In this document: positions 18,287 through 27,486 of the stretch, piece by piece | How the letters are laid out: each line of letters starts with the position of its first letter | How positions within the stretch are numbered: the first letter of the stretch is position 1 | NCBI GenBank assembly: GCA_007859835.1 | Contig: SJPJ01000001.1 | Coordinates: 2,589,257 to 2,653,256, forward strand | DNA length: 64,000 nucleotides | DNA from: Novipirellula herctigrandis | Lineage (GTDB): Bacteria; Planctomycetota; Planctomycetia; Pirellulales; Pirellulaceae | Direction: 5' to 3' | Translations under genes and position numbers: made by a program | Notes under the pieces: model-generated | What the model saw: the letters and a program-made list of their open reading frames with translations, nothing else | The model's database searches: none | Told to the model about the DNA's origin: nothing

Positions 18287-18323
18287 GTACATCGGACACG
18301 TCAATTGGTGGTGTCCAACGTAC
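18287..18323. repeat. Inverted repeat between convergent genes
   Basis: GTACATCGGACAC (18287-18299) is followed after eleven bases by GTGTCCAACGTAC (18311-18323), pairing at ten of thirteen positions. It fills the gap between the ATPase gene and the convergent cutA gene and ends exactly at the cutA stop. There is no T-run, so it may be a weak two-way terminator or a dispersed repeat. Confidence 0.5.
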
Positions 18324-18650
18324 TTAATTGGTCTGTTCGATAATCCATTTACGATAACCGTCACTTGCTTCGGCGATCGGAATCATAATGATTTCGGGTT
18401 CGTCGTAGGGGTGTTCTTTAAGCAAACGGACTTTCACCTTTGGCCATGTCGTAATCGCTGTCTTGATCATCAGACGGAATTCTTGGTTTTCCTCGATTCG
18501 GCCCGCCCAGCGATAATGGCTTTTGATCGGCCCATCAATCTGAACGCAGGCCGCCAAAGATTGGCTCACCAAGTCATCGGCAAGTCGCTTGGCGTCCTGT
18601 TCGGACTGAACCGTCGTTAGGACCAAAACAATCGACGAAGAGTCTGACAT
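18324..18650 (-). CDS. cutA: CutA1-family divalent cation tolerance protein
   Basis: A 108-residue protein of full CutA1 length. The family signature is plain: VLTTVQSEQDAKRLADDLV near residue 10, LAACVQIDGPIKSHYRWAG near 30-50, EFRLMIKTA near 60, and the C-terminal HPYDEPEIIMIPI followed by YRKWI. CutA1 is a very stable trimeric ferredoxin-like protein linked to copper and other divalent metals, although its true role is unsettled. It is a single gene, convergent with the ATPase operon and divergent from the HlyD-like gene 130 bp away. Confidence 0.93.
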   Translation of the reverse strand: MSDSSSIVLVLTTVQSEQDAKRLADDLVSQSLAACVQIDGPIKSHYRWAGRIEENQEFRLMIKTAITTWPKVKVRLLKEHPYDEPEIIMIPIAEASDGYRKWIIEQTN

Positions 18651-18780
18651 GTTGATATTTCCTTTTTTCGTGTAACACTAGCACTCTATTGTAGAGCCTA
18701 TGCCGACTTGTCGGACCTCGATTTCTTGCCAACTTCCGTTACGTTTTAGATTGCCTTCCCACAATTCTTAAGAGCTATTG

Positions 18781-19686
18781 ATGAAACGCCTCGCAACTTG
18801 CCGTGCAGCTTCACTCTTGACGGTTCTTGCCACTATCACAACGTATGCGCAAGAAGCCAAACCTGCGACCAAAACGATTGTCGTTCCTGATGCTCAGGTT
18901 TCTTATATCCAAAACACCTTTCTCGCTGCCCCTATCTCTGGCATTGTCGAGTCGATCCATGTCAGCGAAGGCGAGAACGTGGACAAAGATGCCTTGCTAA
19001 TACAGCTCGATTCCCTGCATGTTCAAACCGAATATGAAGCGGCGGTGGCTGCGATGGAAGCGGCAAAAATGGCTAGCGACAACGATGTCGATGCTCGCTA
19101 TGCTCGGCGAGCTCTCGACTTTCATCTGCGTGAACTGAGCCAAAGCCAACAAGCGAATACTCGGTTCTCAGGGGCTGTCAGTGATTCCGAAGTAGAGAAA
19201 CTGCGATTAGTCGTCGATCAAGCACGGCTTGCCATTGAACAGGCGGAGCATGAACAGCAAGTTGCCAAAGCTCACACGCGTGAAAAAGAAGCCGCTGTTC
19301 AATTCGCCAAACAACGTGTGGACGACCATGCGATTCGCGCCAGTGTGAGCGGCCAAGTTGTTGAAATCGTGACACAAAATGGCGAGTGGGTCGAAGCCGG
19401 AAAACCAGTCGTCCGTGTGATCTCGGTCGATCCAATTCGCATCGAATGCTTTGTCGACGGACGCCAGCACGGGCCAGAGCAAGTTGGCCGCAAAGTGAAC
19501 TTCGTTTGCGAGAAAATGCCACCAATCGGTGGCATTAAAAAACGCAGGTCTGAATTTCAAGGAATCGTCGACTTCGTGTCACCCGAATTGCATCCCGTTA
19601 CCGGACAAGTGCGATTGTGGGCCACCGTGCGAAACTCCGACGGTCTATTGCGGAGTGGCATGCGCGGTCGAATCGAAATCCAGTAG
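18781..19686 (+). CDS. HlyD/RND-type periplasmic adaptor protein
   Basis: A 301-residue membrane-fusion protein. The signal peptide (ASLLTVLATITTYAQE, to about residue 24) leads into a lipoyl half-motif (AAPISGIVESIHVSEGENV, near 50-70), a helical hairpin of about 100 residues rich in Ala and Gln, then the second lipoyl half (IRASVSGQVVEIVTQNGEWV) and a beta-barrel domain to the end (GMRGRIEIQ). ATG 18781 is preferred to the TTG directly before it. In typical systems the adaptor joins an inner-membrane pump to an outer-membrane channel, but no pump gene is adjacent; the next gene is convergent. The pump is probably encoded elsewhere or the adaptor acts as a stand-alone efflux part. Confidence 0.85.
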   Translation: MKRLATCRAASLLTVLATITTYAQEAKPATKTIVVPDAQVSYIQNTFLAAPISGIVESIHVSEGENVDKDALLIQLDSLHVQTEYEAAVAAMEAAKMASDNDVDARYARRALDFHLRELSQSQQANTRFSGAVSDSEVEKLRLVVDQARLAIEQAEHEQQVAKAHTREKEAAVQFAKQRVDDHAIRASVSGQVVEIVTQNGEWVEAGKPVVRVISVDPIRIECFVDGRQHGPEQVGRKVNFVCEKMPPIGGIKKRRSEFQGIVDFVSPELHPVTGQVRLWATVRNSDGLLRSGMRGRIEIQ

Positions 19687-19690
19687 CGAT

Positions 19691-20005
19691 TCAGGCCGCT
19701 TTCAAGTCTGATTGAAGAAGATTCGCAGCTCTTACAGGAACCGTTGCCGATTCGCGACGGATCCCATCACTGCCGTAATAGATGACTGCGTTCTTAGTGA
19801 AATCACAAATCGCTGTCAGTTTCACGCTTCGAGGTCCGTGAAGACAGAAGTAGATTCCACACGTTTTTCCACCGCGAATCACCTCACGGTGAGTCATGGG
19901 AAATTCCTTCGGCTCGAGGTGACCCAATTCGCAAAGTCGTTGTTCGACATTGGCACAAAATGAATCAAAGTCGATTCGAGGAGGCTTAACACAAATCATT
20001 AACAT
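19691..20005 (-). CDS. Small protein of unknown function
   Basis: A protein of about 104 residues, no signal peptide, with a mixed alpha/beta look: KPPRIDFDSFCANVEQRLCE, then GGKTCGIYFCLHGPRSVKLT and AICDFTKNAVIYYGSDG. The last half reads as a beta meander with several cysteines. The open frame extends upstream to 20191, but those 62 residues look unlike coding sequence for this protein, so I chose the internal ATG at 20005. It ends five bases from the convergent HlyD-like gene. I cannot name its family. Confidence 0.55.
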   Translation of the reverse strand: MLMICVKPPRIDFDSFCANVEQRLCELGHLEPKEFPMTHREVIRGGKTCGIYFCLHGPRSVKLTAICDFTKNAVIYYGSDGIRRESATVPVRAANLLQSDLKAA

Positions 20006-20199
20006 ACCGCTATAGGAGGGAGCACCCGAATTTTCACGTGGCCAAACGGAGCGAGTGCATAATCGCTTGGCAGCATGGATATCGGCGCGAGGTATCCAGA
20101 AGATTAGCCTGCAAAAAAGACTAATGCTCCTCAGCGAGAGAATCTGGTAAGGCGTGGCGGTTATGACAATCCGGAGTGAATTGAACGCCAAAGCAAGGA

Positions 20200-20856
20200 T
20201 TAATGATGCCGTAGCGAACCGCCACTATCACCGCGAGTGATACGACCGAAAATGTCCGCCAAGATTGCCTGTTCTAGCGAAGCGTCACGGCCAAGTGGTA
20301 TCCACCCTAGCGTTTGGGGGCTGTCGTCCACACGATCCTGCTCTCGAACCAAGGTCCCATCGTGTCGATGGGAAACACTCGTTTCCGTGGCAAACTGGGT
20401 TCGGTCGGTATCTTCTAAGTCCTTTTGCACCACCACTTCGATCACATACCCGGCTCCCTGGGGGCGCAACGTTACGATCGCACGCCGACGAATCGATTGA
20501 AGGCTTGATTGCAATCGCTCGAAACCAGGCGTGCTATCTTTGTTCCAAGGTTGAGCCCATGAACTGCCCACTTTGTACGCCGTTTCAAGTCGCCCATCCA
20601 AAATCATTCCGTCAGAATTTTGAACCGGTTGTTCGCGAGCGATACGAAAATAGTCGTCAACCGCATCGACGACTTGCGACCAAACAAATCCATCGGGTGC
20701 TGGAGGCAATTCGAGTGGATTGGGAACAAAGGTTTGCGGTGGATTGTTATTCAAACGAAAAGCTAATTGTCCGCATCCGGAGATCGCAATGATCGCAAGT
20801 ACGAAGGTAGATACCTGAAGCAGAGGCCACAGAAACGATCCTTGATGCCTCACCAT
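20200..20856 (-). CDS. Predicted lipoprotein of unknown function
   Basis: About 218 residues with a lipoprotein signal: a hydrophobic stretch (LLQVSTFVLAIIAI) ends in the lipobox ISGC near residue 29, so the mature protein should be lipid-anchored. The rest has a mixed alpha/beta pattern (FVWSQVVDAVDDYFRIAREQ near 60, RRRAIVTLRPQGAGYVIEVV near 125), followed by a segment on sigma-like or PPIase-like partners that I cannot identify. It follows the SurA-like gene on the same strand with a three-base gap, so the two are probably translationally coupled and both work in the periplasm. ATG 20856 is preferred to a GTG directly before it. Confidence 0.72.
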   Translation of the reverse strand: MVRHQGSFLWPLLQVSTFVLAIIAISGCGQLAFRLNNNPPQTFVPNPLELPPAPDGFVWSQVVDAVDDYFRIAREQPVQNSDGMILDGRLETAYKVGSSWAQPWNKDSTPGFERLQSSLQSIRRRAIVTLRPQGAGYVIEVVVQKDLEDTDRTQFATETSVSHRHDGTLVREQDRVDDSPQTLGWIPLGRDASLEQAILADIFGRITRGDSGGSLRHH

Positions 20857-20859
20857 CAC

Positions 20860-22107
20860 CTAAAACCGCTCCGGCTTTGCTGATGAATTGATTTGCCTTG
20901 AGGCAATGCTTTTCGGCAGAGGTTTTGCGCCCGGAATGTCCGAAGGAAACAACGTCCACACGGGAATCCGTTTCTCCATTTCCTTCATGACCGTCGTTTG
21001 CGATTCTGCGATCTTTCCTTCGCGAATTTTCGATCGGATTTCGTCTTGCACTTCACTCAGTGGCGTAAATCCAGCTTCGCGTCGACCGAGAACGCGAACG
21101 ATATGCAAACCATCGCCATCAGCGATCACTTCACTCATTGCATTTAGAGGCAACTGAAATACTTGGCTATCCAATACATCGGAGGCTAACGAACCTTTTT
21201 TTGTCCACTCGTGTAGTCCACCGCTGCTGGCAAACGGCTCTTCGCTCTTTTCGCGTGCAACCGCTTGCATATTCCCCCCGAAATAGGCCTCTCGTCCCAT
21301 ATCGGAAATTACTTTCTTGGCCGCTTCCAGATCCGGATAGTTGCTCCGTAACACCGTCAACTGTTCCCATCGAGCCGCCGCCTTTTGTAGGTACTCGTCG
21401 TGATGTTCGAAGTAGAACTCGGTAATTTCTGAAAGGGAAACGGTTGGCTCTTGCTCGACTTTGCTGCGAATGTACAAATGCCCGAGCATCGCATCGGCGA
21501 AATCGCGTTGGCGTGCCGACAGGGAACTTCCTTTCTTCCGTAGCAAGTTGTCAAGTTCCGTAAGATCATCGACCTTGTATTGCTTTTGCAGCTGCGGCAA
21601 TTCCGATTCATAGAACATTTGGCGAGCGCGCGCGGCCAATGTCGCGTCTGCCTCGGCTCGTTTATCCGCGTTTTGGGTGCCGACTTGATCGAGCAAAAAT
21701 GATTCTCGCATCATTTTGTTTTGAATGGCTTGGTTGAGCAGGCCGCGAGTAAGATTGATACGAGCAAAGCGGAGTTGATCCGCCGGTATTTCTTGCCCCG
21801 TTTTGCTGAGCACGTCATCGATACGAGCCTGCACTTTTGGCGACAACTCACCTAGGAAAATCGGAGATTGGCCAACTACGGCCAAAATCGCCGCCGGATC
21901 GTCAGGCAATTCGATGCTCTGAGCGTCATCAATTTCCGCGCGTGTGGGAATTTCTGCTAAGCATCGAGCGGAGCTCAAAAACGCCATGGCAAGAAGCATC
22001 ACCGTAACGATCAAAACATTCGTCGACCGGCAAAACACGGTACATGGGAAGGTTTCGGGCGATTGCATTCCTTGCTCTTCGCTGCGGGAAAGGGGAAATT
22101 CGGACAA
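20860..22107 (-). CDS. SurA/PpiC-type periplasmic peptidyl-prolyl isomerase
   Basis: A 415-residue exported protein. After a short charged N terminus a signal helix is visible (NVLIVTVMLLAMAFLSSARC, near 30-50). Residues about 70-210 are helical, as in the SurA chaperone part, and a parvulin-like domain lies near 245-350, with AYFGGNMQAVAREKSEEPFA, SSGGLHEWTKKGSLASDVLD, VFQLPLNAMSEVIADGDGLH and IVRVLGRREAGFTPLSEVQDE. The family assists outer-membrane or envelope protein folding. An ATG at 22068 would give a signal peptide with a shorter n-region and is an alternative start. It is followed three bases later by the lipoprotein gene. Confidence 0.85.
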   Translation of the reverse strand: MSEFPLSRSEEQGMQSPETFPCTVFCRSTNVLIVTVMLLAMAFLSSARCLAEIPTRAEIDDAQSIELPDDPAAILAVVGQSPIFLGELSPKVQARIDDVLSKTGQEIPADQLRFARINLTRGLLNQAIQNKMMRESFLLDQVGTQNADKRAEADATLAARARQMFYESELPQLQKQYKVDDLTELDNLLRKKGSSLSARQRDFADAMLGHLYIRSKVEQEPTVSLSEITEFYFEHHDEYLQKAAARWEQLTVLRSNYPDLEAAKKVISDMGREAYFGGNMQAVAREKSEEPFASSGGLHEWTKKGSLASDVLDSQVFQLPLNAMSEVIADGDGLHIVRVLGRREAGFTPLSEVQDEIRSKIREGKIAESQTTVMKEMEKRIPVWTLFPSDIPGAKPLPKSIASRQINSSAKPERF

Positions 22108-22166
22108 TGGAACTCAAAACAATGTTTGTCTTGTAGTCACCGTAGAGTCCTGGTCGCAAGGTCAGC

Positions 22167-23999
22167 TTACAAATACTTGGCCAAATCGCCGCCACGGCTT
22201 GCTCGAGCATCCACTTTCGATAGCACCTGAGGATCTTCCACTAGCGGCGGAGCGTGCCACGGTTTCACGCGAGCATCGATCAAAAGCGGGCCATGACACC
22301 CCCAATGTTTATCAATTGTGTACGGTTGCACCCCTCCAATGTCGACAGCAGGGTCACTTCGCGTGAATGTCGCCCATAGCCAATTGTTCAGCGTCGCGGA
22401 TGCAAAATCGCTATCGTCGACCAAAGTCACAATGGGGAAACCACTTAGTCGCGGATCGTTCTCCATCGATTGGCCCAACTTCAACAAGTCGTCGCGGTTG
22501 GACGAGGAAACGTACTTTGGTGAATTGCATGCCAATACTCCTGGAAATACGATTCGTGGATCCGAAAAACCATTTGGCATCGAAAACTCGTTCGGCAGCT
22601 CCGTCGGCAGCGTTCGTTTGACCGCCCCGGTTGCCGCGACCACGACTTTGGAGCCGCGATTCATTCCGCTGCCGCTGTAGTCGAGTGTGTCGATCGTTGT
22701 TTTGGTATAGAAATGCAAATCGCGTCGCCAATCAACCCGCTCTAAAACGTACCGCAGGAACGATTCGATGTCGTGAATATCAAGATCCCCAGCCGGATCG
22801 TCGGTGATCCATAAATACTTGGCCAACGACAATTGACCGTTCCCTAGGATCGCATTGGCCTGTGTCAATAACTCCTGTGGCTCCTCGTTTTTCATGAACG
22901 GCATGTACCGCTCACTTCCGATCGCCAATAACAACGGATGCACGCCCGCGGCATCGACCGCATGGACCGCTCTGATCCCAGGAATGACATCCGGAATGAT
23001 AGGATCCGTCAGCTCATGGATCAATTGGCCAAATGTCGTGTCTTCTTGTGGCGGTCGGCCAACAACGGTGAATGGCCATATCGCACCATCACGGTGCCAA
23101 ACATGTTCCACGTTCATCATCGGAAAGTCATGTTGCAAACTGTAGTAACCTAAATGATCTCCGAATGGGCCTTCGGGTTTTCGCCGAGACGGATCAATGG
23201 TTCCGACAATCGCAAAATCGGCATCGGCATACACCGGCGCATGATCGCCGCGTATCATCGCAATACGATGCCCGGCCAACGCGCCACCAAATGTCAATTC
23301 CGTCAATCCTTCGGGCAGCGGCATAACGGCGGCAACGGAGATCGCCGGAGCTCCACCGATGGTAATAGCAACTCGAAGCGGTTCCCCTCGATCAAGAGCC
23401 AATCCATGATGAACGCCAATGCCGCGGTGAATTTGATAGTGCAGCCCTACCTCGCGATCAATGTCATATTCATTACCCGATAATTGAATCCGGTACATTC
23501 CCAGGTTCACACGCATCAAATCATCAGGTGCATTGGGATCCACGCTTAGCACCTGAGGCAACGTCACAAACGCGCCTCCGTCGTCGGGCCAACTGGTTAG
23601 CTGAGGCAAATCCGATATACGGCACTCGTTTGCCTTAACCGAACCACGCGATGTCCACCTTGGCAACGTTCGGATCGCTGTTAGCGGAACGCCCGCATAC
23701 CGAAAGGGATGCTTCGGCAGTGCTGACGGATCGGATTTGACTTCCAGCAACCGTCGAACGGACTCGAGCGTGTGGCGAAACAGAAATCGAGATTGTTCGA
23801 GAGAGGCGAACAAATTTGACACCATCGGAAATCGCGTGCCCTTCACGTTCGTGAACAACACCGCAGGCCCCCCCGACAGGTAGACGCGGCGTTGGATTTC
23901 AGCGACCTCCAAATAGGGATCGACCTCCTCGTTCACTTCAATCAAACGCCCGTCAACTCGCAGGTCGTCGACAACTTCTTTCGTACTTCGGTGTTTCAC
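22167..23999 (-). CDS. UbiD-family prenylated-FMN decarboxylase
   Basis: A 610-residue member of the UbiD family, which uses prenylated FMN to decarboxylate aromatic or unsaturated acids, for example 4-hydroxy-3-polyprenylbenzoate in quinone synthesis. Recognisable parts are the start LRVDGRLIEVNEEVDPYLEV, the GAPAISVAA strand near 240, the EGPFGDHLGYYS signature near 277-288, and RIVFPGVLACNSPKYV near 525. It starts with GTG at 23999, preceded by GAGAG. A UbiX prenyltransferase is not in the window. Planctomycetes often carry this type as a menaquinone-pathway enzyme, but substrate assignment is inference. Confidence 0.88.
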   Translation of the reverse strand: MKHRSTKEVVDDLRVDGRLIEVNEEVDPYLEVAEIQRRVYLSGGPAVLFTNVKGTRFPMVSNLFASLEQSRFLFRHTLESVRRLLEVKSDPSALPKHPFRYAGVPLTAIRTLPRWTSRGSVKANECRISDLPQLTSWPDDGGAFVTLPQVLSVDPNAPDDLMRVNLGMYRIQLSGNEYDIDREVGLHYQIHRGIGVHHGLALDRGEPLRVAITIGGAPAISVAAVMPLPEGLTELTFGGALAGHRIAMIRGDHAPVYADADFAIVGTIDPSRRKPEGPFGDHLGYYSLQHDFPMMNVEHVWHRDGAIWPFTVVGRPPQEDTTFGQLIHELTDPIIPDVIPGIRAVHAVDAAGVHPLLLAIGSERYMPFMKNEEPQELLTQANAILGNGQLSLAKYLWITDDPAGDLDIHDIESFLRYVLERVDWRRDLHFYTKTTIDTLDYSGSGMNRGSKVVVAATGAVKRTLPTELPNEFSMPNGFSDPRIVFPGVLACNSPKYVSSSNRDDLLKLGQSMENDPRLSGFPIVTLVDDSDFASATLNNWLWATFTRSDPAVDIGGVQPYTIDKHWGCHGPLLIDARVKPWHAPPLVEDPQVLSKVDARASRGGDLAKYL

Positions 24000-24465
24000 T
24001 CAGGTTTACTCTCAAAATTTATGTCGGGAACGGACTCGGCACTGTCAACTTTGCATTTGAGGGTAGCGGAGCCGACCCCATTTCAATCTAGAGGAAGCAC
24101 TAGTGGTGTACCCAAGCAAACCGAAAGCAGCAACCTGCGGATAACCGAACTTGACCGTTTTCCCTATGCACCCCCTTTTTTTCCTATGCATCCTCTTCCC
24201 GAGTGCCCGAATTCCCGAGTGCCCGAATGTCATAGCACGCGAATGTCAAAGTGCCCAAACTCTGGTCCCATCGCCATAGTGGATCGCTCACTATCGCGTC
24301 GCGTCCGAGTCGCACCACGCGTGATGTTATTGATCTTCCGCATCAGGCTATCCATGCTAACTTGCAACCCATTTTAACAGTTATGCCGGCAAAACCCGGA
24401 CATGCCGCTCGTTGTTTGTTCGAATCCAATCGACGCGATGCCTGTTGGGTCTTACCATAGAGTAA
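24000..24465. other. Intergenic region with short repeats, 466 bp
   Basis: This divergent region separates the UbiD gene (minus) from the CHAT-like gene (plus). It has two CCTATGCA copies, a homopolymeric stretch and a degenerate 16-bp repeat at 24198-24261. No coding or RNA gene is supported. Confidence 0.6.
24198..24261. repeat. Degenerate 16-bp tandem repeat, four units
   Basis: Units CCCGAGTGCCCGAATT (24198-24213), CCCGAGTGCCCGAATG (24214-24229), TCATAGCACGCGAATG (24230-24245) and TCAAAGTGCCCAAACT (24246-24261). The first two differ at one base; the last two have drifted. They lie about 200 bp upstream of the CHAT-like gene. Confidence 0.7.
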
Positions 24466-27400
24466 ATGCTCCTGACTGAAACTACGCAAATCATGGATTT
24501 TCCTTTGATCGATCGCTTGACGCCGGCAGTCCGCTATCGGTTGCTGATTTTACTTGTCCTATTCGCCCTAGCACCTGCAAGTCGATGCTTCGCCCAAAGC
24601 GGCGGACTAGGCAATTTCGGCACGCTCGGTGGCTTCGAACCGCGCGGACAGTACCCGTCGCAAGAATACTTTGCCGCACTTGAAATCTATCGCGATGGCG
24701 ACTTGGAAGACGCGACCGAAGCATTTGAGATCGCCTTGCGCCGCACGCGCCGCGATATCAACGGGCGTTGGATCGATGCGATTCCCGTCTACGCGATGCT
24801 AGGCGAGTGCTATTGGCATCTCGGTGCTTTGCCAAAGGTCCGTGAAAATGTTGACATGGCGTTGCAGCTAGCGATTCGACATCGCGGATGGCAAACTCGC
24901 GTCGATTGGGACTCGGCCATTCGCCAAGGTGTCCAACGTTCGCCCCAGCAATGGTTGTGGCCCGAAGCGGCTGCCATCAATCGCATCGTCACCGCAGATC
25001 GTTTGAAGATGAGTTCGGGTGAGCGTTTGACAGAACAATCGATCGCACGGGGCGGTGCAATCGAAGAGTTTAACATCAAGACCTTGGACGTTATCGAAAT
25101 CATGCGAGGACTCGCGATCGCATGTTACCGAAAACGCATCTTAATGGGCCCGCTTGCTCAAACCGATCCGCTTGCATCCGAAATGGCCGAAGCGATCAAG
25201 ACAGGCGGTATCCCTCAACCGATCGCTCGTTCGTTGCTTGGGTGTGTTCGCGCATCGACACGGTTCAGCAACAAAGACGACAAACGTGCTTTAGATGACA
25301 CCGTCAAATACGGCACACTCGGCGGTGGCGTTCATCCACTCACGCCGATTGCGTTACTCTTACAAGCATCGGCGTTAGCTGAATCGGATCGAGCCGACGG
25401 GATGCTCGCCGGAGCTCTCGCGACGGTTCACGCATCGGGCGCCATGGAACAACCTGAGTGGATTGGCGAGGCGTTGCAGTTGGCTGCCGGAATCGCATCC
25501 GAAAAGGAAGCCGTTGCTGTCCGAGTCACAGCCGAACGCGTCGGGACGGCGTTGGCACGCAAATCACGCTTAGCCGCAGTCCATAGTTTTGTCGCCGGCG
25601 CCGATGCCGCGATTACCGCCGGTGACTTGGATGGCGCGACCATGTTAATCGGTCAAGCGAAATCATTCGCCGATCGTCGCGATGTCTTACAGCCTCGGAT
25701 CAGTGCTTATGGCGGCTACGTCGCCGCACGGCTCGCTGCCGCTCGCGGAGATGCTTTTGGCTTTGGCAAATCCACCACAGTGGATCAAGCATATGCTTCG
25801 ATGCAGTCGTTTGCTTTCGAAAACAACATCAACAAACGCAAATTTGTTTCGATGCCGAGCCTTTACCAAATGAACTTGATTGGGCAAGCGGTTGGATCGC
25901 GAATCGGGACTTCCTCAAGTGACGAGTTCTTGGAATACTACAGTAGCAATCCACCGCAATCGCTTTGGCGACGAGATCCAGTCGACGCGTTGGCGTTTTC
26001 GACAATCGATCGATCGGCAGCATTGAACGCTAGGTTAGCCATTGCCGGTGCGTCGACCGACGGCTCCAAAGTGCTCGCCCGCAGCGACGCGTTGCTCGCC
26101 GGACGATTCTCGCAAACGCTTCCGATGGCTGGACGTATCGCCAGTGCCCGACATTTGGCTCGAAGCGAACAAGACGCCTTGCCCGCTGATGCCGTAGCAC
26201 TTCGAGGAAAGGGTATTCCAGCGATCAATCGTCTTCGCCAAAGCGTTCTCGATTCACGCGTCCCCGCCGGTGCGGAGTTCGACCGCGATGCTTTGACAAA
26301 AGCGGGAATCGTTCAAGAATCGCTCGCCAGTACGATTGCGTTGAGCCGGTTGTCGCTGCCGCAACTTACGCCCCCGCGACTGGATCCGAAAGCTCCAGCC
26401 GAAAAATTGCCCGCTGGTACGGCAATGGTCACGTTTGCCGTTTCAAACAATCGCATCTATACCACCTTCACCTTCGACGGAAATACCAATGCGTGGATAT
26501 CCCCGATCGGACGTTTACCTGCGGGCATTACATCGGTTTTGAGATCGATTGGTGTCGGAAAGAGTCGCGGTGGAAAGTTGCCCGAAGATGATTCATGGCG
26601 CAAAGATGCCGCGACCATCATGCGTCTTCTGTTTCCGGAACCAAGTTCGTTCCACGACGCACCGTTTGATTCGCTGATCATCGTACCCGATGGACCGCTT
26701 TGGTATTTGCCCTTTGAACTGTTGCCAATCGATGAGACATCGCCAGCCTTGCTTGGCGAAAAGTTTCAAATCCGCTATGCCGCCACACCGGGCTTGGCCC
26801 TGCAATGGGCCGCAGCAGCGTCGGAAAACCAAACCGTCGGGTTGGTCGCCAGCCGGTTCTTCGCACCGCGAGAATTGGATATCAATCAATCGATTGCGCA
26901 ATCGATCGTCGACGCTACCGAGGGATCCGTGATGCTACCGACGGGTGAACCAACAGTACCATCACCGTATTTAGGAACAGCCGTTGAGCATTTGATCGTA
27001 GCGGCGCCGGTAATCATGGATATCAAGGTCCCATTCGCAATGAACATCGTGCCGTACGATAAAGCCAATTCAGGCGCAACGCTTGGCGGATGGATGCGAT
27101 TCCCGTCTCAGGTTCCCCGATCCGTCTCGTTGGCTGGTTTCCGTTCGCTTGCCGAATCAGGACGATTGGGGGACGGACGCGAACTATTTCTGACGCTCGC
27201 GGCACTGCAAACCGCAGGAGTGCGAGATGTGCTGATCAGTCGATGGGCAGTCGGCGGTGAATCGACGGCGATTGCACTGCGAGACTTTGCCCAAGAGCTA
27301 CCGTTTTCAGGAATGGCACAAGCATGGACCCGAGCAAAGATGGTACTCCGACGCAGCGACTTGGTTCCCGACGCCGAGCCTTTGCTGGCCAATGCGGACG

Positions 27401-27483
27401 AAGATCGCGAAATATTGACTGGCGAAGAACCCCTGTTCTGGTCCGGCTATCTACTTGCCTCACCGGTGGAAACCAGCCCTTGA
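24466..27483 (+). CDS. Exported CHAT-domain-like protein with degenerate active site
   Basis: A 1005-residue protein with a signal peptide (RLLILLVLFALAPASRCFAQ, to about residue 44; ATG 24493 is an alternative start). Residues about 65-450 form helical, TPR-like repeats (EYFAALEIYRDGDLEDATEA opens them). The C-terminal third is CHAT-like, with FDSLIIVPDGPLWYLPFELL near 733-752 and VRDVLISRWAVGGESTAIAL near 920. CHAT is a caspase-like peptidase with a catalytic His in an HxxxHG-type strand end and Cys in LSACxT; the matching places here read LIVAAPVIMD (near 842) and VSLAGFRSLAES (near 886), so both residues are missing. It is tail to tail with an ECF sigma gene, three bases apart. A scaffold or regulatory role is likelier than proteolysis. 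Confidence 0.83.
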   Translation: MLLTETTQIMDFPLIDRLTPAVRYRLLILLVLFALAPASRCFAQSGGLGNFGTLGGFEPRGQYPSQEYFAALEIYRDGDLEDATEAFEIALRRTRRDINGRWIDAIPVYAMLGECYWHLGALPKVRENVDMALQLAIRHRGWQTRVDWDSAIRQGVQRSPQQWLWPEAAAINRIVTADRLKMSSGERLTEQSIARGGAIEEFNIKTLDVIEIMRGLAIACYRKRILMGPLAQTDPLASEMAEAIKTGGIPQPIARSLLGCVRASTRFSNKDDKRALDDTVKYGTLGGGVHPLTPIALLLQASALAESDRADGMLAGALATVHASGAMEQPEWIGEALQLAAGIASEKEAVAVRVTAERVGTALARKSRLAAVHSFVAGADAAITAGDLDGATMLIGQAKSFADRRDVLQPRISAYGGYVAARLAAARGDAFGFGKSTTVDQAYASMQSFAFENNINKRKFVSMPSLYQMNLIGQAVGSRIGTSSSDEFLEYYSSNPPQSLWRRDPVDALAFSTIDRSAALNARLAIAGASTDGSKVLARSDALLAGRFSQTLPMAGRIASARHLARSEQDALPADAVALRGKGIPAINRLRQSVLDSRVPAGAEFDRDALTKAGIVQESLASTIALSRLSLPQLTPPRLDPKAPAEKLPAGTAMVTFAVSNNRIYTTFTFDGNTNAWISPIGRLPAGITSVLRSIGVGKSRGGKLPEDDSWRKDAATIMRLLFPEPSSFHDAPFDSLIIVPDGPLWYLPFELLPIDETSPALLGEKFQIRYAATPGLALQWAAAASENQTVGLVASRFFAPRELDINQSIAQSIVDATEGSVMLPTGEPTVPSPYLGTAVEHLIVAAPVIMDIKVPFAMNIVPYDKANSGATLGGWMRFPSQVPRSVSLAGFRSLAESGRLGDGRELFLTLAALQTAGVRDVLISRWAVGGESTAIALRDFAQELPFSGMAQAWTRAKMVLRRSDLVPDAEPLLANADEDREILTGEEPLFWSGYLLASPVETSP

Positions 27484-27486
27484 TGA

